This document shows, in pieces, positions 18,549 to 26,918 of a stretch of 64,000 nt of DNA. How positions within the stretch are numbered: the first letter of the stretch is position 1; each line of letters opens with the position of its first letter. Made by a program: the position numbers and the translations under genes. This DNA comes from Mesobacillus campisalis (GTDB lineage Bacteria > Bacillota > Bacilli > Bacillales > Cytobacillaceae), in contig NZ_LAYY01000011.1 of the NCBI RefSeq assembly GCF_000986785.1, positions 99,788-163,787 on the forward strand. The letters run 5' to 3'. The notes beneath the pieces are model-generated. The model was given only the letters and a program-made list of their open reading frames with translations, was not told the DNA's origin and did no database searches.

Positions 18549-19937
18549 GTGCTGAATGATGTGGATGTTCAATATAAAAATGATATATTGGAAACAATTA
18601 TTGACAGTGCCTACGAATGGATTGTCGTCGTTAATACAGAGGGGAACATTGTCTATATTAATAAAAATTATTGTCAATTCCTCGAGATTGAACAGGAAGA
18701 GGCGCTTGGGAAACATGTGAGCAAAGTAATCGAAAACTCCAGGATGCACATCGTCGCAAAGTCGGGAAAAGAGGAAATCGCTGACCTGCAGTATATTAAA
18801 GGAAATTACATGATTGCCAACCGCATCCCGATTTTTTCAGACGGAAAGCTGATTGGTGCTTTGGGCACAGTCATTTTCAGGGATACAAAGGAATGGAACA
18901 AAATGAATTCCCATATAAAAAGCCTGATGCCGAAACTGCAGACGTATCTGCAGGACTGGGAAGATAACAATGGCGCCAAATATACGCTTCAGGATATCAA
19001 ATCGATATCTCCACACATCCTCCAGCTGAAAGAGAAAGTGAAAAATGTGGCTTCCGGCAATATATCCGTTTTGATTCGCGGGGAAAGCGGGACAGGCAAA
19101 GAGCTTTTTGCTCATAGCATCCACCATCTGAGCCCGAGAAGCCACCATCCATTCATCAAGGTGAACTGCGGTGCGATTCCGGAGCACCTGTTGGAGTCGG
19201 AGCTATTCGGCTATGAAGAGGGTGCTTTCACCGGAGCGAAAAAAGGCGGAAAGAAAGGCAAGTTTCTGCTTGCGCACGGCGGAACGATTTTCCTTGATGA
19301 GATTGGCGATATGCCTGTTAATATGCAGGTTAAGCTTCTTCGTGTCCTGCAGGAAAAAGAAGTCGAGCCTGTGGGGGCTGTCAAGCCGATTCCCGTTGAT
19401 GTCAGGGTCATCGCCGCTACCAACCGGCCCCTCGAAAAGATGATAGAAGAGAAAAGGTTCCGGGAAGATCTTTTTTACCGAATCAATGTAATACCTTTCA
19501 AAATTCCGCCATTAAGGGAACGGCCGGAAGATATCCCCCATCTGACGGACTTCTTCCTTGAGAAAATATCCAGGCGTGCTGGTAAGCGTATCACGATGAT
19601 CGATGAGGAAGTGCGCAATGTCTTTAACCAGCATAGCTGGCCGGGGAATTTGCGCGAGCTTGAAAACGTGATTGAAGCGGCCGTCCATTTGACTGACGGC
19701 GAGCGGATCACGATTTCCTCACTGCCAGAATCCCTCAAGGGGGATCCCAAAATACTGATTGGCCAGCTTTCATTAAAAGAAATTCTTGAAGAAACGGAAA
19801 AGCGTATTATTGAAAGGACACTGGAACAATTCCACCAGGATAAGCTGGAAGCCGCAAAAGCGCTTGGCATCAGTAAATCGAGCATGTACGATAAAATTAA
19901 AAAATACAGGCTGGAAACGGAAGAGTTACAAGCCTGA
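18549..19937 (+). CDS. Sigma-54-dependent activator with PAS domain
   Basis: 462 residues: PAS sensor (about 15-125), central AAA+ domain with Walker A GESGTGKE (178-185), the sigma-54 contact loop GAFTGA, Walker B FLDEIG and the arginine-rich LRERPEDIP block, and a C-terminal Fis-type helix-turn-helix (AAKALGISKSSMYDKIKKY). It should bind upstream palindromes and open sigma-54 promoters with ATP. Directly downstream lie three copies of one palindrome and a perfect -24/-12 promoter for the 3-hydroxybutyrate operon, its likely target. Starts with GTG after GGAAGGGA. Confidence 0.93.
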   Translation: MLNDVDVQYKNDILETIIDSAYEWIVVVNTEGNIVYINKNYCQFLEIEQEEALGKHVSKVIENSRMHIVAKSGKEEIADLQYIKGNYMIANRIPIFSDGKLIGALGTVIFRDTKEWNKMNSHIKSLMPKLQTYLQDWEDNNGAKYTLQDIKSISPHILQLKEKVKNVASGNISVLIRGESGTGKELFAHSIHHLSPRSHHPFIKVNCGAIPEHLLESELFGYEEGAFTGAKKGGKKGKFLLAHGGTIFLDEIGDMPVNMQVKLLRVLQEKEVEPVGAVKPIPVDVRVIAATNRPLEKMIEEKRFREDLFYRINVIPFKIPPLRERPEDIPHLTDFFLEKISRRAGKRITMIDEEVRNVFNQHSWPGNLRELENVIEAAVHLTDGERITISSLPESLKGDPKILIGQLSLKEILEETEKRIIERTLEQFHQDKLEAAKALGISKSSMYDKIKKYRLETEELQA

Positions 19938-19956
19938 AAATATGATTATGATAGAT

Positions 19957-19972
19957 TCCAGAAATCCGGAAT
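19957..19972. promoter_or_regulatory. Upstream activator site 1
   Basis: TTCCAGAAATCCGGAA, first of three copies of TTCCAG-N4-CNGGAA between the activator gene and the -24/-12 promoter. Its centre is 20 bp, two helical turns, from that of site 2. Confidence 0.6.
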
Positions 19973-19976
19973 GCAT

Positions 19977-19992
19977 TCCAGGTTTCTGGAAT
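19977..19992. promoter_or_regulatory. Upstream activator site 2
   Basis: TTCCAGGTTTCTGGAA, perfect 6-bp arms. Together with site 1 it also forms a long hairpin followed by TTTTTATT (to 20000), which could terminate the activator mRNA. Confidence 0.65.
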
Positions 19993-20045
19993 TTTTATTA
20001 TTCCTTTGAATTAAAAGGGTTTTCAATAAGTCTAGCAAGCTATCA

Positions 20046-20061
20046 TTCCAGAATTCTGGAC
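20046..20061. promoter_or_regulatory. Upstream activator site 3
   Basis: TTCCAGAATTCTGGAC, with the 14-bp perfect palindrome TCCAGAATTCTGGA at 20047-20060. Its centre is about 60 bp upstream of the -24 element, a normal distance for a sigma-54 enhancer site. Confidence 0.7.
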
Positions 20062-20113
20062 AAGTGAAGGGAAAGGATGAACGTTTTTTGACGTTTTTAA
20101 AGGAATTACATTG

Positions 20114-20130
20114 TTGGCACGGTACTTGCA
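20114..20130 (+). promoter_or_regulatory. Sigma-54 (-24/-12) promoter
   Basis: TTGGCACGGTACTTGCA, full match to the consensus YTGGCACGNNNNTTGCW, including GG at -24 and GC at -12. Transcription should start near 20141, about 100 bases before the permease gene. Confidence 0.9.
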
Positions 20131-20166
20131 TATAAATCAGTGAACCAAGCAAAGGAGGGGGAGATT

Positions 20167-20180
20167 TGAAAGCGGTTACT
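20167..20180. promoter_or_regulatory. Candidate cre (CcpA site) downstream of the sigma-54 promoter
   Basis: TGAAAGCGGTTACT matches the cre consensus TGNAARCGNWWWCA at every position but the last. It lies about +27 to +40 from the predicted start, a position where CcpA could act as a roadblock, comparable with the levanase operon of B. subtilis. Confidence 0.65.
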
Positions 20181-20239
20181 TTTGTGGTGGTCCATTTTAA
20201 CAGAAACATGAACGAATCAAGGCAAAGGGGGAAAGAAAG

Positions 20240-21559
20240 ATGTTAAGCATGATTGGTCTTATTGGTGGATTATTTCTTCTTATTTATTTAACGATGAAGG
20301 GCATGAACCTGCTAGTCGCAGGTCCATTATGCGCCCTGTTTGTCGCAGTATTGAGCGGGCTGCCTTTGTTTCCGCAGCTGGCTGGCGAAGGAGAGGCCAA
20401 CCTGGTCACCAACTATATGGGCGGTTTTGCAGGGTTTGTGACTTCATGGTATTTAATGTTCCTGCTCGGCTCCATCTTTGGAAAGGTAATGGAGGATAGC
20501 GGCGCAGCCGACAGCGTATCCAAGTGGGTTGTCGATAAACTAGGGATGAAGCAAGCTGTGCTGGCCGTTGTCATGGCTTGTGCGATTTTGACCTACGGCG
20601 GTGTATCTTTGTTTGTTGTTGCCTTCTCGGTCTATCCAATGGCTCTGAGTTTGTTCAAACAGGCCAATTTGCCGCGGAGATTTATCCCGGCCGCTTTGGC
20701 ACTTGGTTCGGTCACGTTCACGATGACTTCGGCAGGCTCTCCGGAAATCCAGAACTGGATTCCGATTGAGTACCTTGGGACCTCTCCATATGCCGGCTGG
20801 GAGGTCAGCGCCATTGTGGCGGTATTTATGGCCGTGTTCGGCTACTGGTGGCTGAAGCGCATGATCCAAAAGGCAGTGGCCAAAGGAGAAACTTTTGTTG
20901 CCCGCGGCAATGATCCTGTTGTGGAAAATAAAGCTTTGCCAAATCCGCTTACCGGGCTCGTGCCATTGCTGGTGGTCCTGATCATTTCGTTTGTTTTCCA
21001 TGATTCCCTGATGCAATCGGCTTTGATCATTGCCCTCCTTGGAGGAGTCATCGCCACCTACCTCTTGAACAGGAAGTATTTCAAATCGTTTTGGGATGCT
21101 GTTTCTGATGGCACTATGGGCGCGCTTGTGGCAATTGGAAACACGGCCGCGGTTGTCGGTTTCGGCGGTGTAGCCAAAGCAGTCCCGGCTTTCCAGACAG
21201 CGGTGGATGCGATGACGAGCATACCTGGGAGTCCGCTCATTGGCGGCGCAATCGCGGTTAGTGTGATCGCGGGAATGACCGGGTCGGCTTCCGGCGGCCA
21301 GGCAATCGCCCTGCCACTTCTGGCCCCGCACTATATAGATATGGGTGTAAACACTGAAGCGCTTCACAGGACAGTGGCCATTTCCTCCGGCGCTCTAGAT
21401 TCTTTGCCGCACAATGGCTATGTCGTCACTACCATCCGGTCGATTTGCGGTGAATCACATCAGGATGCCTACGGTGCGGTCGGTGCTTTGACGGTCATTG
21501 TACCATTGATCGGTCTGGCCATTGCGATTGTTCTGTTCTCATTAGGTTTTGGTATTTAA
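20240..21559 (+). CDS. GntP-family permease, probable 3-hydroxybutyrate transporter
   Basis: 439-residue integral membrane protein with about 12 hydrophobic segments and the GntP/CitMHS-like start IGLIGGLFLLIYLTMKGMN. The family carries out proton symport of gluconate or other carboxylates. Substrate inferred from context: it is co-transcribed with 3-hydroxybutyrate dehydrogenase 24 bp downstream under a sigma-54 promoter. Internal GMTGSASGGQAIALPLL and SGALDSLPHNG blocks are typical of the subgroup adjacent to bdh genes. AAAGGGGGAA ribosome binding site. Confidence 0.88.
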   Translation: MLSMIGLIGGLFLLIYLTMKGMNLLVAGPLCALFVAVLSGLPLFPQLAGEGEANLVTNYMGGFAGFVTSWYLMFLLGSIFGKVMEDSGAADSVSKWVVDKLGMKQAVLAVVMACAILTYGGVSLFVVAFSVYPMALSLFKQANLPRRFIPAALALGSVTFTMTSAGSPEIQNWIPIEYLGTSPYAGWEVSAIVAVFMAVFGYWWLKRMIQKAVAKGETFVARGNDPVVENKALPNPLTGLVPLLVVLIISFVFHDSLMQSALIIALLGGVIATYLLNRKYFKSFWDAVSDGTMGALVAIGNTAAVVGFGGVAKAVPAFQTAVDAMTSIPGSPLIGGAIAVSVIAGMTGSASGGQAIALPLLAPHYIDMGVNTEALHRTVAISSGALDSLPHNGYVVTTIRSICGESHQDAYGAVGALTVIVPLIGLAIAIVLFSLGFGI

Positions 21560-21583
21560 TGTCGCAGGAAGGATGAGAAAAAC

Positions 21584-22360
21584 GTGGTTAAAAACAAGGT
21601 AGTATTCATAACAGGAGCTGCACGAGGAATCGGTTTTGAAATTGGAAAAACCTTCGCCGGGAATGGTGCCAGTGTGGTGATTACCGACATGGATGAAGCG
21701 GGGGCTGAACAAGCCGCGGCTGACCTCAGGGAACAAGGTTTCACAGCACTGGGATTAAAGTGCAATGTGACGGATGAAAACGAGCTGAAACAAGCTTTGG
21801 AAAAAGCTTATGATGAATATGGAAGCATTGATGTGCTGATCAATAATGCGGGACTTCAGCATGTCGCGCCGCTGGAGGATTTCCCGAAAGAAAAATTCGA
21901 ACTCTTGCTTTCAGTCATGCTGACAGCACCGTTTGCGGCAATAAAACATGTGTTTCCCCTCATGAAAAAGCAAAAATCCGGCAGAATCATCAATATGGCT
22001 TCCATAAACGGCCTTGTTGGTTTTGCGGGGAAGGCCGCTTATAACAGTGCGAAACATGGTGTAATTGGGTTGACAAAAGTGGCCGCATTGGAGGGGGCAG
22101 AGCACGGAATTACCGTCAACGCCGTTTGTCCCGGCTATGTCGATACACCGCTTGTCCGAAATCAGCTGGCCGACCTGGCCGCGACAAGGCAGGTTCCTTT
22201 GGAGCGAGTACTGGAGGAAGTAATCTATCCTCTTGTCCCGCAAAAAAGATTGCTTAGTGTAGACGAGGTTGCGCAGTACGTTTTATTCCTGTCAGGGGAC
22301 CATGCCAAAGGCATTACCGGCCAGGCGTGCGTCATCGACGGCGGCTATACAGCTCAATAA
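21584..22360 (+). CDS. bdhA: 3-hydroxybutyrate dehydrogenase
   Basis: Short-chain dehydrogenase, 258 residues, oxidising (R)-3-hydroxybutyrate to acetoacetate with NAD+. N-terminal TGAARGIGFEIG cofactor loop, NNAG, catalytic Ser in MASINGL, and YNSAKHG (Tyr and Lys). The stretch GLQHVAPLEDFP and VCPGYVDTPLVRNQ are hallmarks of the BDH subfamily, separating it from generic SDRs. Start GTG after AGGAAGGATG. Second gene of the sigma-54 operon, followed by a terminator; it links to phaC for PHA monomer use. Confidence 0.94.
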   Translation: MVKNKVVFITGAARGIGFEIGKTFAGNGASVVITDMDEAGAEQAAADLREQGFTALGLKCNVTDENELKQALEKAYDEYGSIDVLINNAGLQHVAPLEDFPKEKFELLLSVMLTAPFAAIKHVFPLMKKQKSGRIINMASINGLVGFAGKAAYNSAKHGVIGLTKVAALEGAEHGITVNAVCPGYVDTPLVRNQLADLAATRQVPLERVLEEVIYPLVPQKRLLSVDEVAQYVLFLSGDHAKGITGQACVIDGGYTAQ

Positions 22361-22367
22361 TAGTTGG

Positions 22368-22402
22368 AAAAGCTGGCCCGATGAAGATGAGGCCAGCTTT
22401 TT
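22368..22402 (+). terminator. Rho-independent terminator of the 3-hydroxybutyrate operon
   Basis: AAAGCTGGCC/GGCCAGCTTT, 10-bp perfect stem, then TT run. Confidence 0.88.
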
Positions 22403-22438
22403 CATTATTAAAGGAGAATTATATTCCGCAGGTAAACT

Positions 22439-22620
22439 AATTGGCGCAAAAAAAGATGACTTGACGGTAAAATTTGAGTCAATAGGCTTCATTGACGCAA
22501 AAAAAGAGGGCAAGGCAGAAAAAATTGCGCTAATAGGCTTCATTGGCGTAAAAAAAGAGGGCAAGCTCGCAGAAATTACGCTAATATGCTTTATTGGCTT
22601 AAAATGAGGGGGTAAGCTCC
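22439..22620. repeat. 51-bp tandem repeat, about 3.5 copies
   Basis: Units start at 22439, 22490, 22541 and (partial) 22592; each begins with a variant of CATTGGCGCAAAAAAAGAGG and ends near GCTAATAGGCTT. The period is a multiple of three, so an open frame crosses it, but there is no usable ribosome binding site and the frame begins inside bdhA. It fills the gap between bdhA and the next operon with no other gene. Confidence 0.8.
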
Positions 22621-22720
22621 CGAAAGATTGTGCCAATGCCCGCCTTTGCTGCCAACTGGATTAATACGCATTTGGTAAGGGTATATTATATCCGAAGTTT
22701 CTCTATTTGGAGGTCATATT

Positions 22721-23590
22721 GTGACGACAATCAGTACGCAGGAAGAAAATAAAACGAGCTGCTATAGTGAATATGATGTATTGAAGCGTGTGATTTTATG
22801 TCAGCCCCAGTACATGACAATCCGCGATGTAATCAACGAAACGCAAAGGCATTTCAAGGATGAGGGAATACATATTGAGCGTGCGCTTGAACAGCATGAG
22901 GCGATGGTAAGCACGCTGCGCCAGAACGGAGTGGAAGTCATCCTGCTGCCATACCATAAGAAATACCCTGAACAGGTTTTTACCCGCGACGTTGGGTTTA
23001 CGCTGGGAAATACGGTTTTTGTTGCTGACATGGCGAGCAAAGTGAGGCAGGGAGAGGACGACGTCTTAAAACAATGGCTCGAGGATGAAGGGTTCTCCTA
23101 CTATAATATTATCGGTGACAACATCGAGGGCGGAGACGTGATTATTGACCGGGACACCATTTTTATCGGGCTTAGCGAACGGACCAATCAAAAAGCTGTT
23201 GACCATATTACTCCCCTGTTATCAAAATTCGAGGTGAAAGCCATACAATTTAAAGCGGAATACCTGCATTTGGACTGTGTATTCAATGTGGTTTCGCCTG
23301 ATATAGCCATTATCTATCCTGATGCCCTGACCGAGGAGGATATCCAGCTTTTCCGGTCGAAGTATAAAGACGTGATTGAGGTGTCTGAGGAAGAGCAATT
23401 TACCCTTGGAACCAATGTCCTTTCGATTGGCAACAAAAAAGTACTGAGCCTTCCCGTCAACAAGGGAGTGAACAAGGAGCTTCGGGATCGGGGCTTCGAG
23501 GTCATTGAGGTCGATATTACAGAAATCATCAAGTCCGGCGGTTCCTTTCGCTGCTGCACCCTGCCGATTTTGCGGGCAAGCGCGAGCTGA
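22721..23590 (+). CDS. Dimethylarginine dimethylaminohydrolase-family protein
   Basis: 289 residues, pentein fold. The guanidine-modifying signature is complete: FTRDVGFTLG, the acidic motif EGGDV, the catalytic histidine in HLDCVFN and the C-terminal nucleophile Cys in GGSFRCCTLP. The family hydrolyses methylated or free arginine derivatives to citrulline plus amine; it resembles B. subtilis YkgA. The second cysteine next to the expected one (CC) is slightly unusual. Start GTG after GGAGGTC; single gene closed by a terminator. Confidence 0.87.
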   Translation: MTTISTQEENKTSCYSEYDVLKRVILCQPQYMTIRDVINETQRHFKDEGIHIERALEQHEAMVSTLRQNGVEVILLPYHKKYPEQVFTRDVGFTLGNTVFVADMASKVRQGEDDVLKQWLEDEGFSYYNIIGDNIEGGDVIIDRDTIFIGLSERTNQKAVDHITPLLSKFEVKAIQFKAEYLHLDCVFNVVSPDIAIIYPDALTEEDIQLFRSKYKDVIEVSEEEQFTLGTNVLSIGNKKVLSLPVNKGVNKELRDRGFEVIEVDITEIIKSGGSFRCCTLPILRASAS

Positions 23591-23619
23591 TGGCGAGGAA
23601 AACTTAAAGGTAAGAAAAG

Positions 23620-23646
23620 ACGGTCACCAGCTGGTGGCCGTTTTAT
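23620..23646 (+). terminator. Rho-independent terminator
   Basis: ACGGTCACCAG/CTGGTGGCCGT near-perfect palindrome (one T-G pair) followed by TTTTAT. Confidence 0.85.
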
Positions 23647-23749
23647 ATTGCAAGATTCAATGCTTCTTTCATGAGTCCAAACTTAATGGAAGGTATAATG
23701 ATGAAAGAGTGTTAACTTGGGCTTTATTTTATGGGGGTTAATAGAGACA

Positions 23750-24343
23750 ATGAGTAAAATATTTTCACGCTGGTATGATTTCTTTATGGGGCCTTTGGAA
23801 CAGGGTCGTTTTAAAACAATACGGAAAAGCCTCCTTTCACAGGCAACGGGAACAGTACTAGAACTTGGGTCGGGTACTGGTGTGAATTTTCCTTTATATA
23901 AAAATGTGGTACAAGTAACGGCCATCGAACCTAGCGAATTTATGATCTTCCAAAGTGAAAAGAAAAGGGAACAGGCAAAAGTGCCTATAAACTTGATTCA
24001 AGCCGGGGCAGAAAAACTTCCATTTGCCGATAATAGTTTTGACACAATAGTTGCCACGCTGGTCTATTGCACAATTCCGGATTCCGAAAGGGCTGCGGCA
24101 GAAATGAAGCGGGTTTGCAAGCCAGGAGGTCAGGTCCTGATGTTTGAGCACGTGAAAATGAGGCAGCCGGTTCTCGCTAAATTGCAGGAGCTGTTGACGC
24201 CCGCCTGGCGAAAAATCTGCGATGGCTGCTGTCTGGATCGCAATACGGTCGGGCTGATGAAAAAGCATGGTTTCAAGATTGTGGAGCAAAAAGAGGACTG
24301 CAAGGGCCTTTTTATTGCCATGATTTTAAAAAATGATAAATAG
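23750..24343 (+). CDS. Class I SAM-dependent methyltransferase (METTL7/PmtA-like)
   Basis: 197 residues. SAM-binding motif I is LELGSGTGVNFP (about residues 40-51), the acidic post-I residue is in VTAIEPS, and later blocks are FDTIVATLVYCTIPD and LKPGG-like CKPGGQVLMFEHV. The C-terminal DGCCLDRNT is typical of the PEMT/METTL7-like subgroup, whose substrates can be phospholipids or thiols; not decided here. It ends 46 bp before another methyltransferase gene. Confidence 0.8.
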   Translation: MSKIFSRWYDFFMGPLEQGRFKTIRKSLLSQATGTVLELGSGTGVNFPLYKNVVQVTAIEPSEFMIFQSEKKREQAKVPINLIQAGAEKLPFADNSFDTIVATLVYCTIPDSERAAAEMKRVCKPGGQVLMFEHVKMRQPVLAKLQELLTPAWRKICDGCCLDRNTVGLMKKHGFKIVEQKEDCKGLFIAMILKNDK

Positions 24344-24389
24344 AATAAGAAAGAGACTTCATAGTGGATCACGGTACAGGGGGGAGATT

Positions 24390-25163
24390 ATGAAAGACAA
24401 GGAAAAAGTGCTTCAGCAATTTGGAAGGAATGCGGCCAATTATGTGACCAGCAATTCCCATGCAAAAGGGGATGATTTGCGCCAGCTGGTCGAGATTATT
24501 GCTGGAAGAAACAGGGGCGGGGCTGTTTTGGATGTTGCCACAGGAGGCGGCCACGTGGCGAATGCGCTTGCGCCTCTTTTTAAACAGGTGATCGCCCTGG
24601 ATTTGACTCCAGAAATGCTCGAAAAGGCAAAGAGTTTTATTGAAAGCAACGGCCATGGAAATGTAGCTTTTGTACAGGGTGATGCGGAGAACCTGCCATT
24701 TCCCAACAGCTCTTTCGGGACGGTGACCTGCCGCATTGCCGCCCATCATTTCCCTGACGTCAGGCAATTTGTCAGGGAGGTCCTCCGTGTCCTCCAGGAT
24801 AATGGACTATTCATATTGGTGGACAATGTGGCCCCGGAAATTCAGGAGTTTGACCAATTTTACAATCTCGCAGAGAAGGCACGCGACCACAGCCATGTTC
24901 GTGCCTATAAAAAAACGGAATGGATTGCAATGCTTGAGGAAGAGGGCTTCACAGTTGAAAATATGGCTACATTTAAAAAGAAGTTTATATTCGACAATTG
25001 GTGCAGCATGATAACCCTTCCGCTGGAGGAGAAGGAGCAACTGAATGCCTACATGATGGGTGCTACGGAAGATTTGAGGCAATATTTCCATATTGAACAG
25101 CATGGGGAGCAGGTTCAGTCTTTCCAGGGCCAATCGATGCTGCTCACCTGCATCAAGCGCTGA
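24390..25163 (+). CDS. Class I SAM-dependent methyltransferase (UbiE/YcgJ-like)
   Basis: 257 residues, with motif I LDVATGGGHVAN, acidic loop VIALDLTPEML, GDAENLPFPNSSF and LRVLQDNG. The arrangement matches the UbiE/COQ5-like group with unknown small-molecule substrate. The ATG at 24390 follows AGGGGGGAG; the longer frame upstream overlaps the end of the previous gene. No terminator separates the two methyltransferase genes, so they are probably co-transcribed. Confidence 0.82.
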   Translation: MKDKEKVLQQFGRNAANYVTSNSHAKGDDLRQLVEIIAGRNRGGAVLDVATGGGHVANALAPLFKQVIALDLTPEMLEKAKSFIESNGHGNVAFVQGDAENLPFPNSSFGTVTCRIAAHHFPDVRQFVREVLRVLQDNGLFILVDNVAPEIQEFDQFYNLAEKARDHSHVRAYKKTEWIAMLEEEGFTVENMATFKKKFIFDNWCSMITLPLEEKEQLNAYMMGATEDLRQYFHIEQHGEQVQSFQGQSMLLTCIKR

Positions 25164-25246
25164 GAAAATCAAACTGGAACTCCGCTGTGTCATACAACCT
25201 ACAATCGAACATATAATGGGAAGGATTTAAATTATGTGGGGGAATA

Positions 25247-25566
25247 GTGTTAATGAAGTTGTTGATTCTATCTTTATTAAGCGTGCTGCTAGGGATATTA
25301 ATCTATTTAAACTTTACTTTTAACTCCGCCAAGAGTGTCTCCAATGGTGAGAAGGATTATCTAACCCAGGAATACACCATCACCAAAGTGGATAAACAGG
25401 ATATTTTGGAGAATCTGAAAATGGCATGCGCATCTATATTAAAAAAGAGAATGTGAAACTGCCTGAAAGACTGCAGGTACATGACAGCATCATCGTATAT
25501 TTGGAGAAGGAATCCCGCAAGGATGGTCTGGTAAAGGTGGAAAAGCTCGAGGAAAGAGACTCTTGA
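25247..25566 (+). pseudogene. Frameshifted gene for a small membrane-anchored protein
   Basis: The first frame (GTG 25247 or ATG 25253) encodes a hydrophobic N-terminal anchor (LLILSLLSVLLGILIYL) and then ..ITKVDKQ, but runs into a stop at 25456. From about 25390 a different frame continues with GYFGESENGMRIYIKKEN to a stop at 25566, giving a product of about 105 residues if one base were inserted near 25390-25402. A coherent, charged C-terminal domain in the second frame argues for a real gene with a one-base deletion (or a sequencing error). Family not recognised. Confidence 0.55.
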
Positions 25567-25577
25567 TCTATACGTTA

Positions 25578-25613
25578 AAAACACGATTCCCCGGCAATGG
25601 AATCGTGTTTTTA
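25578..25613. terminator. Terminator between convergent genes
   Basis: AAAACACGATTCC/GGAATCGTGTTTTT with an 8-base loop; runs of A and T on either side make it bidirectional, serving the frameshifted gene and the GH18 gene. Confidence 0.85.
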
Positions 25614-26765
25614 TCATTTTTTTAAAATATAGTATTTGGCTGGCGGGTTTTCCATTGCTGCGGAGATGGCAGCCGTTAAACTGTGTGTGCCCCAGGCATC
25701 ATGGCCGGCCTCCCAAACCATCATTCCCCCAAATCCATTATTCAGTGCCAAATTGGCTTTCTTTTTCATCGTTTCATAGCCATTGTAATGATAGGTGGTC
25801 CCATTCTTTTTCATCTGGTCCCGGCTGGCATTGGCTGGATCGGCTTTGATGATGGCAGCATAGGATAGCTGCTTTACAGAGGGATCCTCCGGCTGTGCGT
25901 AGAGGGGAACTCCAAGCACAAGCTTTTGCCTTGCCAGTCCATGCCTGTCAAAAAGTCCAGTCCAGTAGCTTACGATATTTTCGGCGAAAGAGTAGGTAGA
26001 GAGATTGCTTGCATTGTAACCGCCATCCCACTGGCCGTCATAAGCCATAATATTGACATGGTCCACATACTGGAACATCGAGGGTTCATAGATGACAGCG
26101 CCAAGCTCGGTCCCAGCCTCACTGTGGATTTTGGCATGGACAGCGATCGATAGCTCTTTTTCATTGGCATGCAATTTTTCACCGAGTTCCTTAGTGAAAA
26201 GCGTCAGTGCTTTCGCGTCTTCCTGTGAGCGCGGATGTTCAAAGTCGATATCAATGCCATCCAGGTTCTCGCGGTCTGCCAAACTGGCAAGCTCGTTCAC
26301 CAGCCTCGTTCTGGAAGCATCATTGGAAATGGCGCTTTTAAAATATTCATAGGATTCTCCGCCTTGAATATGGAACCAGCCGCCGACCGCCAGTATGACC
26401 CTGGTATCATACTGCGCTGCCTTCTCAACCAGCGTTCTCAGATTTTTCAATGCAAAGTCGCCATTCATAAGCAGTTCACCGTTCTTAGCCGGGTGGGCAA
26501 ATGAGAATATGACATGTGTTAGCTTCGAAACATCAATCTCCGCCGGATTCCGGAAATCCTGAACATAGCCGGCAAGGACTTTTGGTGTTTGCTCCTGTAA
26601 TTCCGGTGCTGCTTTTACAGCAGGCTGTTTCCCTGAAGCCGGTATATGATTGACAGGTTTCGTTACTTCTTCGCTATACTTTCCGGAAGTTAGGATCCCA
26701 GCAAGGAACCCGCTCCCAAAGGTAAGAAGGAGAATAATTAACATTAATAATTTCAAGTTGGACAA
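25614..26765 (-). CDS. Glycoside hydrolase family 18, membrane-anchored
   Basis: 383 residues. N-terminal hydrophobic segment (about 5-25) acts as uncleaved anchor or signal. It is followed by a Pro/Lys/Gln linker and a GH18 barrel with the catalytic signature DGIDIDFE (residues 169-176, proton donor E176), the second-strand block VILAVGGW and YDGQWDGGYNA. Substrates in the family are chitin or peptidoglycan N-acetylglucosamine linkages; Bacillus relatives include spore cortex enzymes, but no LysM domain is present here. Starts with TTG 9-10 bases after AAGGAGG. Monocistronic. Confidence 0.88.
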   Translation of the reverse strand: MSNLKLLMLIILLLTFGSGFLAGILTSGKYSEEVTKPVNHIPASGKQPAVKAAPELQEQTPKVLAGYVQDFRNPAEIDVSKLTHVIFSFAHPAKNGELLMNGDFALKNLRTLVEKAAQYDTRVILAVGGWFHIQGGESYEYFKSAISNDASRTRLVNELASLADRENLDGIDIDFEHPRSQEDAKALTLFTKELGEKLHANEKELSIAVHAKIHSEAGTELGAVIYEPSMFQYVDHVNIMAYDGQWDGGYNASNLSTYSFAENIVSYWTGLFDRHGLARQKLVLGVPLYAQPEDPSVKQLSYAAIIKADPANASRDQMKKNGTTYHYNGYETMKKKANLALNNGFGGMMVWEAGHDAWGTHSLTAAISAAMENPPAKYYILKK

Positions 26766-26886
26766 AGAGGTTTCCTCCTTTTTGGCATCCTAAAAAGTGT
26801 ACCAAAAAAGAGAGGGTAATAGGGTGGTAATATCAACCTGCCTGAGAGGGATTTGGGGGCAGATTTCGTTTTTATTTCCACATGCC

Positions 26887-26918
26887 GAAAAAAGAGCAAT
26901 CTGGAAGTCCAGATTGCT
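26887..26918 (-). terminator. Rho-independent terminator (minus strand)
   Basis: AGCAATCTGGA/TCCAGATTGCT, 11-bp stem overlapping the stop codon of the membrane-protein gene, with a T run on the minus strand. Confidence 0.85.

Noticed and set aside
20166..20246. TTG-started 26-codon leader peptide between the sigma-54 promoter and the permease gene, with AAGGAGGGGG upstream and overlapping the permease start
   Set aside because: The same bases form a better-explained cre site, the peptide has no family features, and a TTG start in a leader is weak evidence; translational coupling cannot be excluded but is not supported.
22269..22607. 112-codon open frame through the 51-bp repeat
   Set aside because: It begins inside bdhA in another frame, has no ribosome binding site at a usable start, and exists because the repeat period is a multiple of three.
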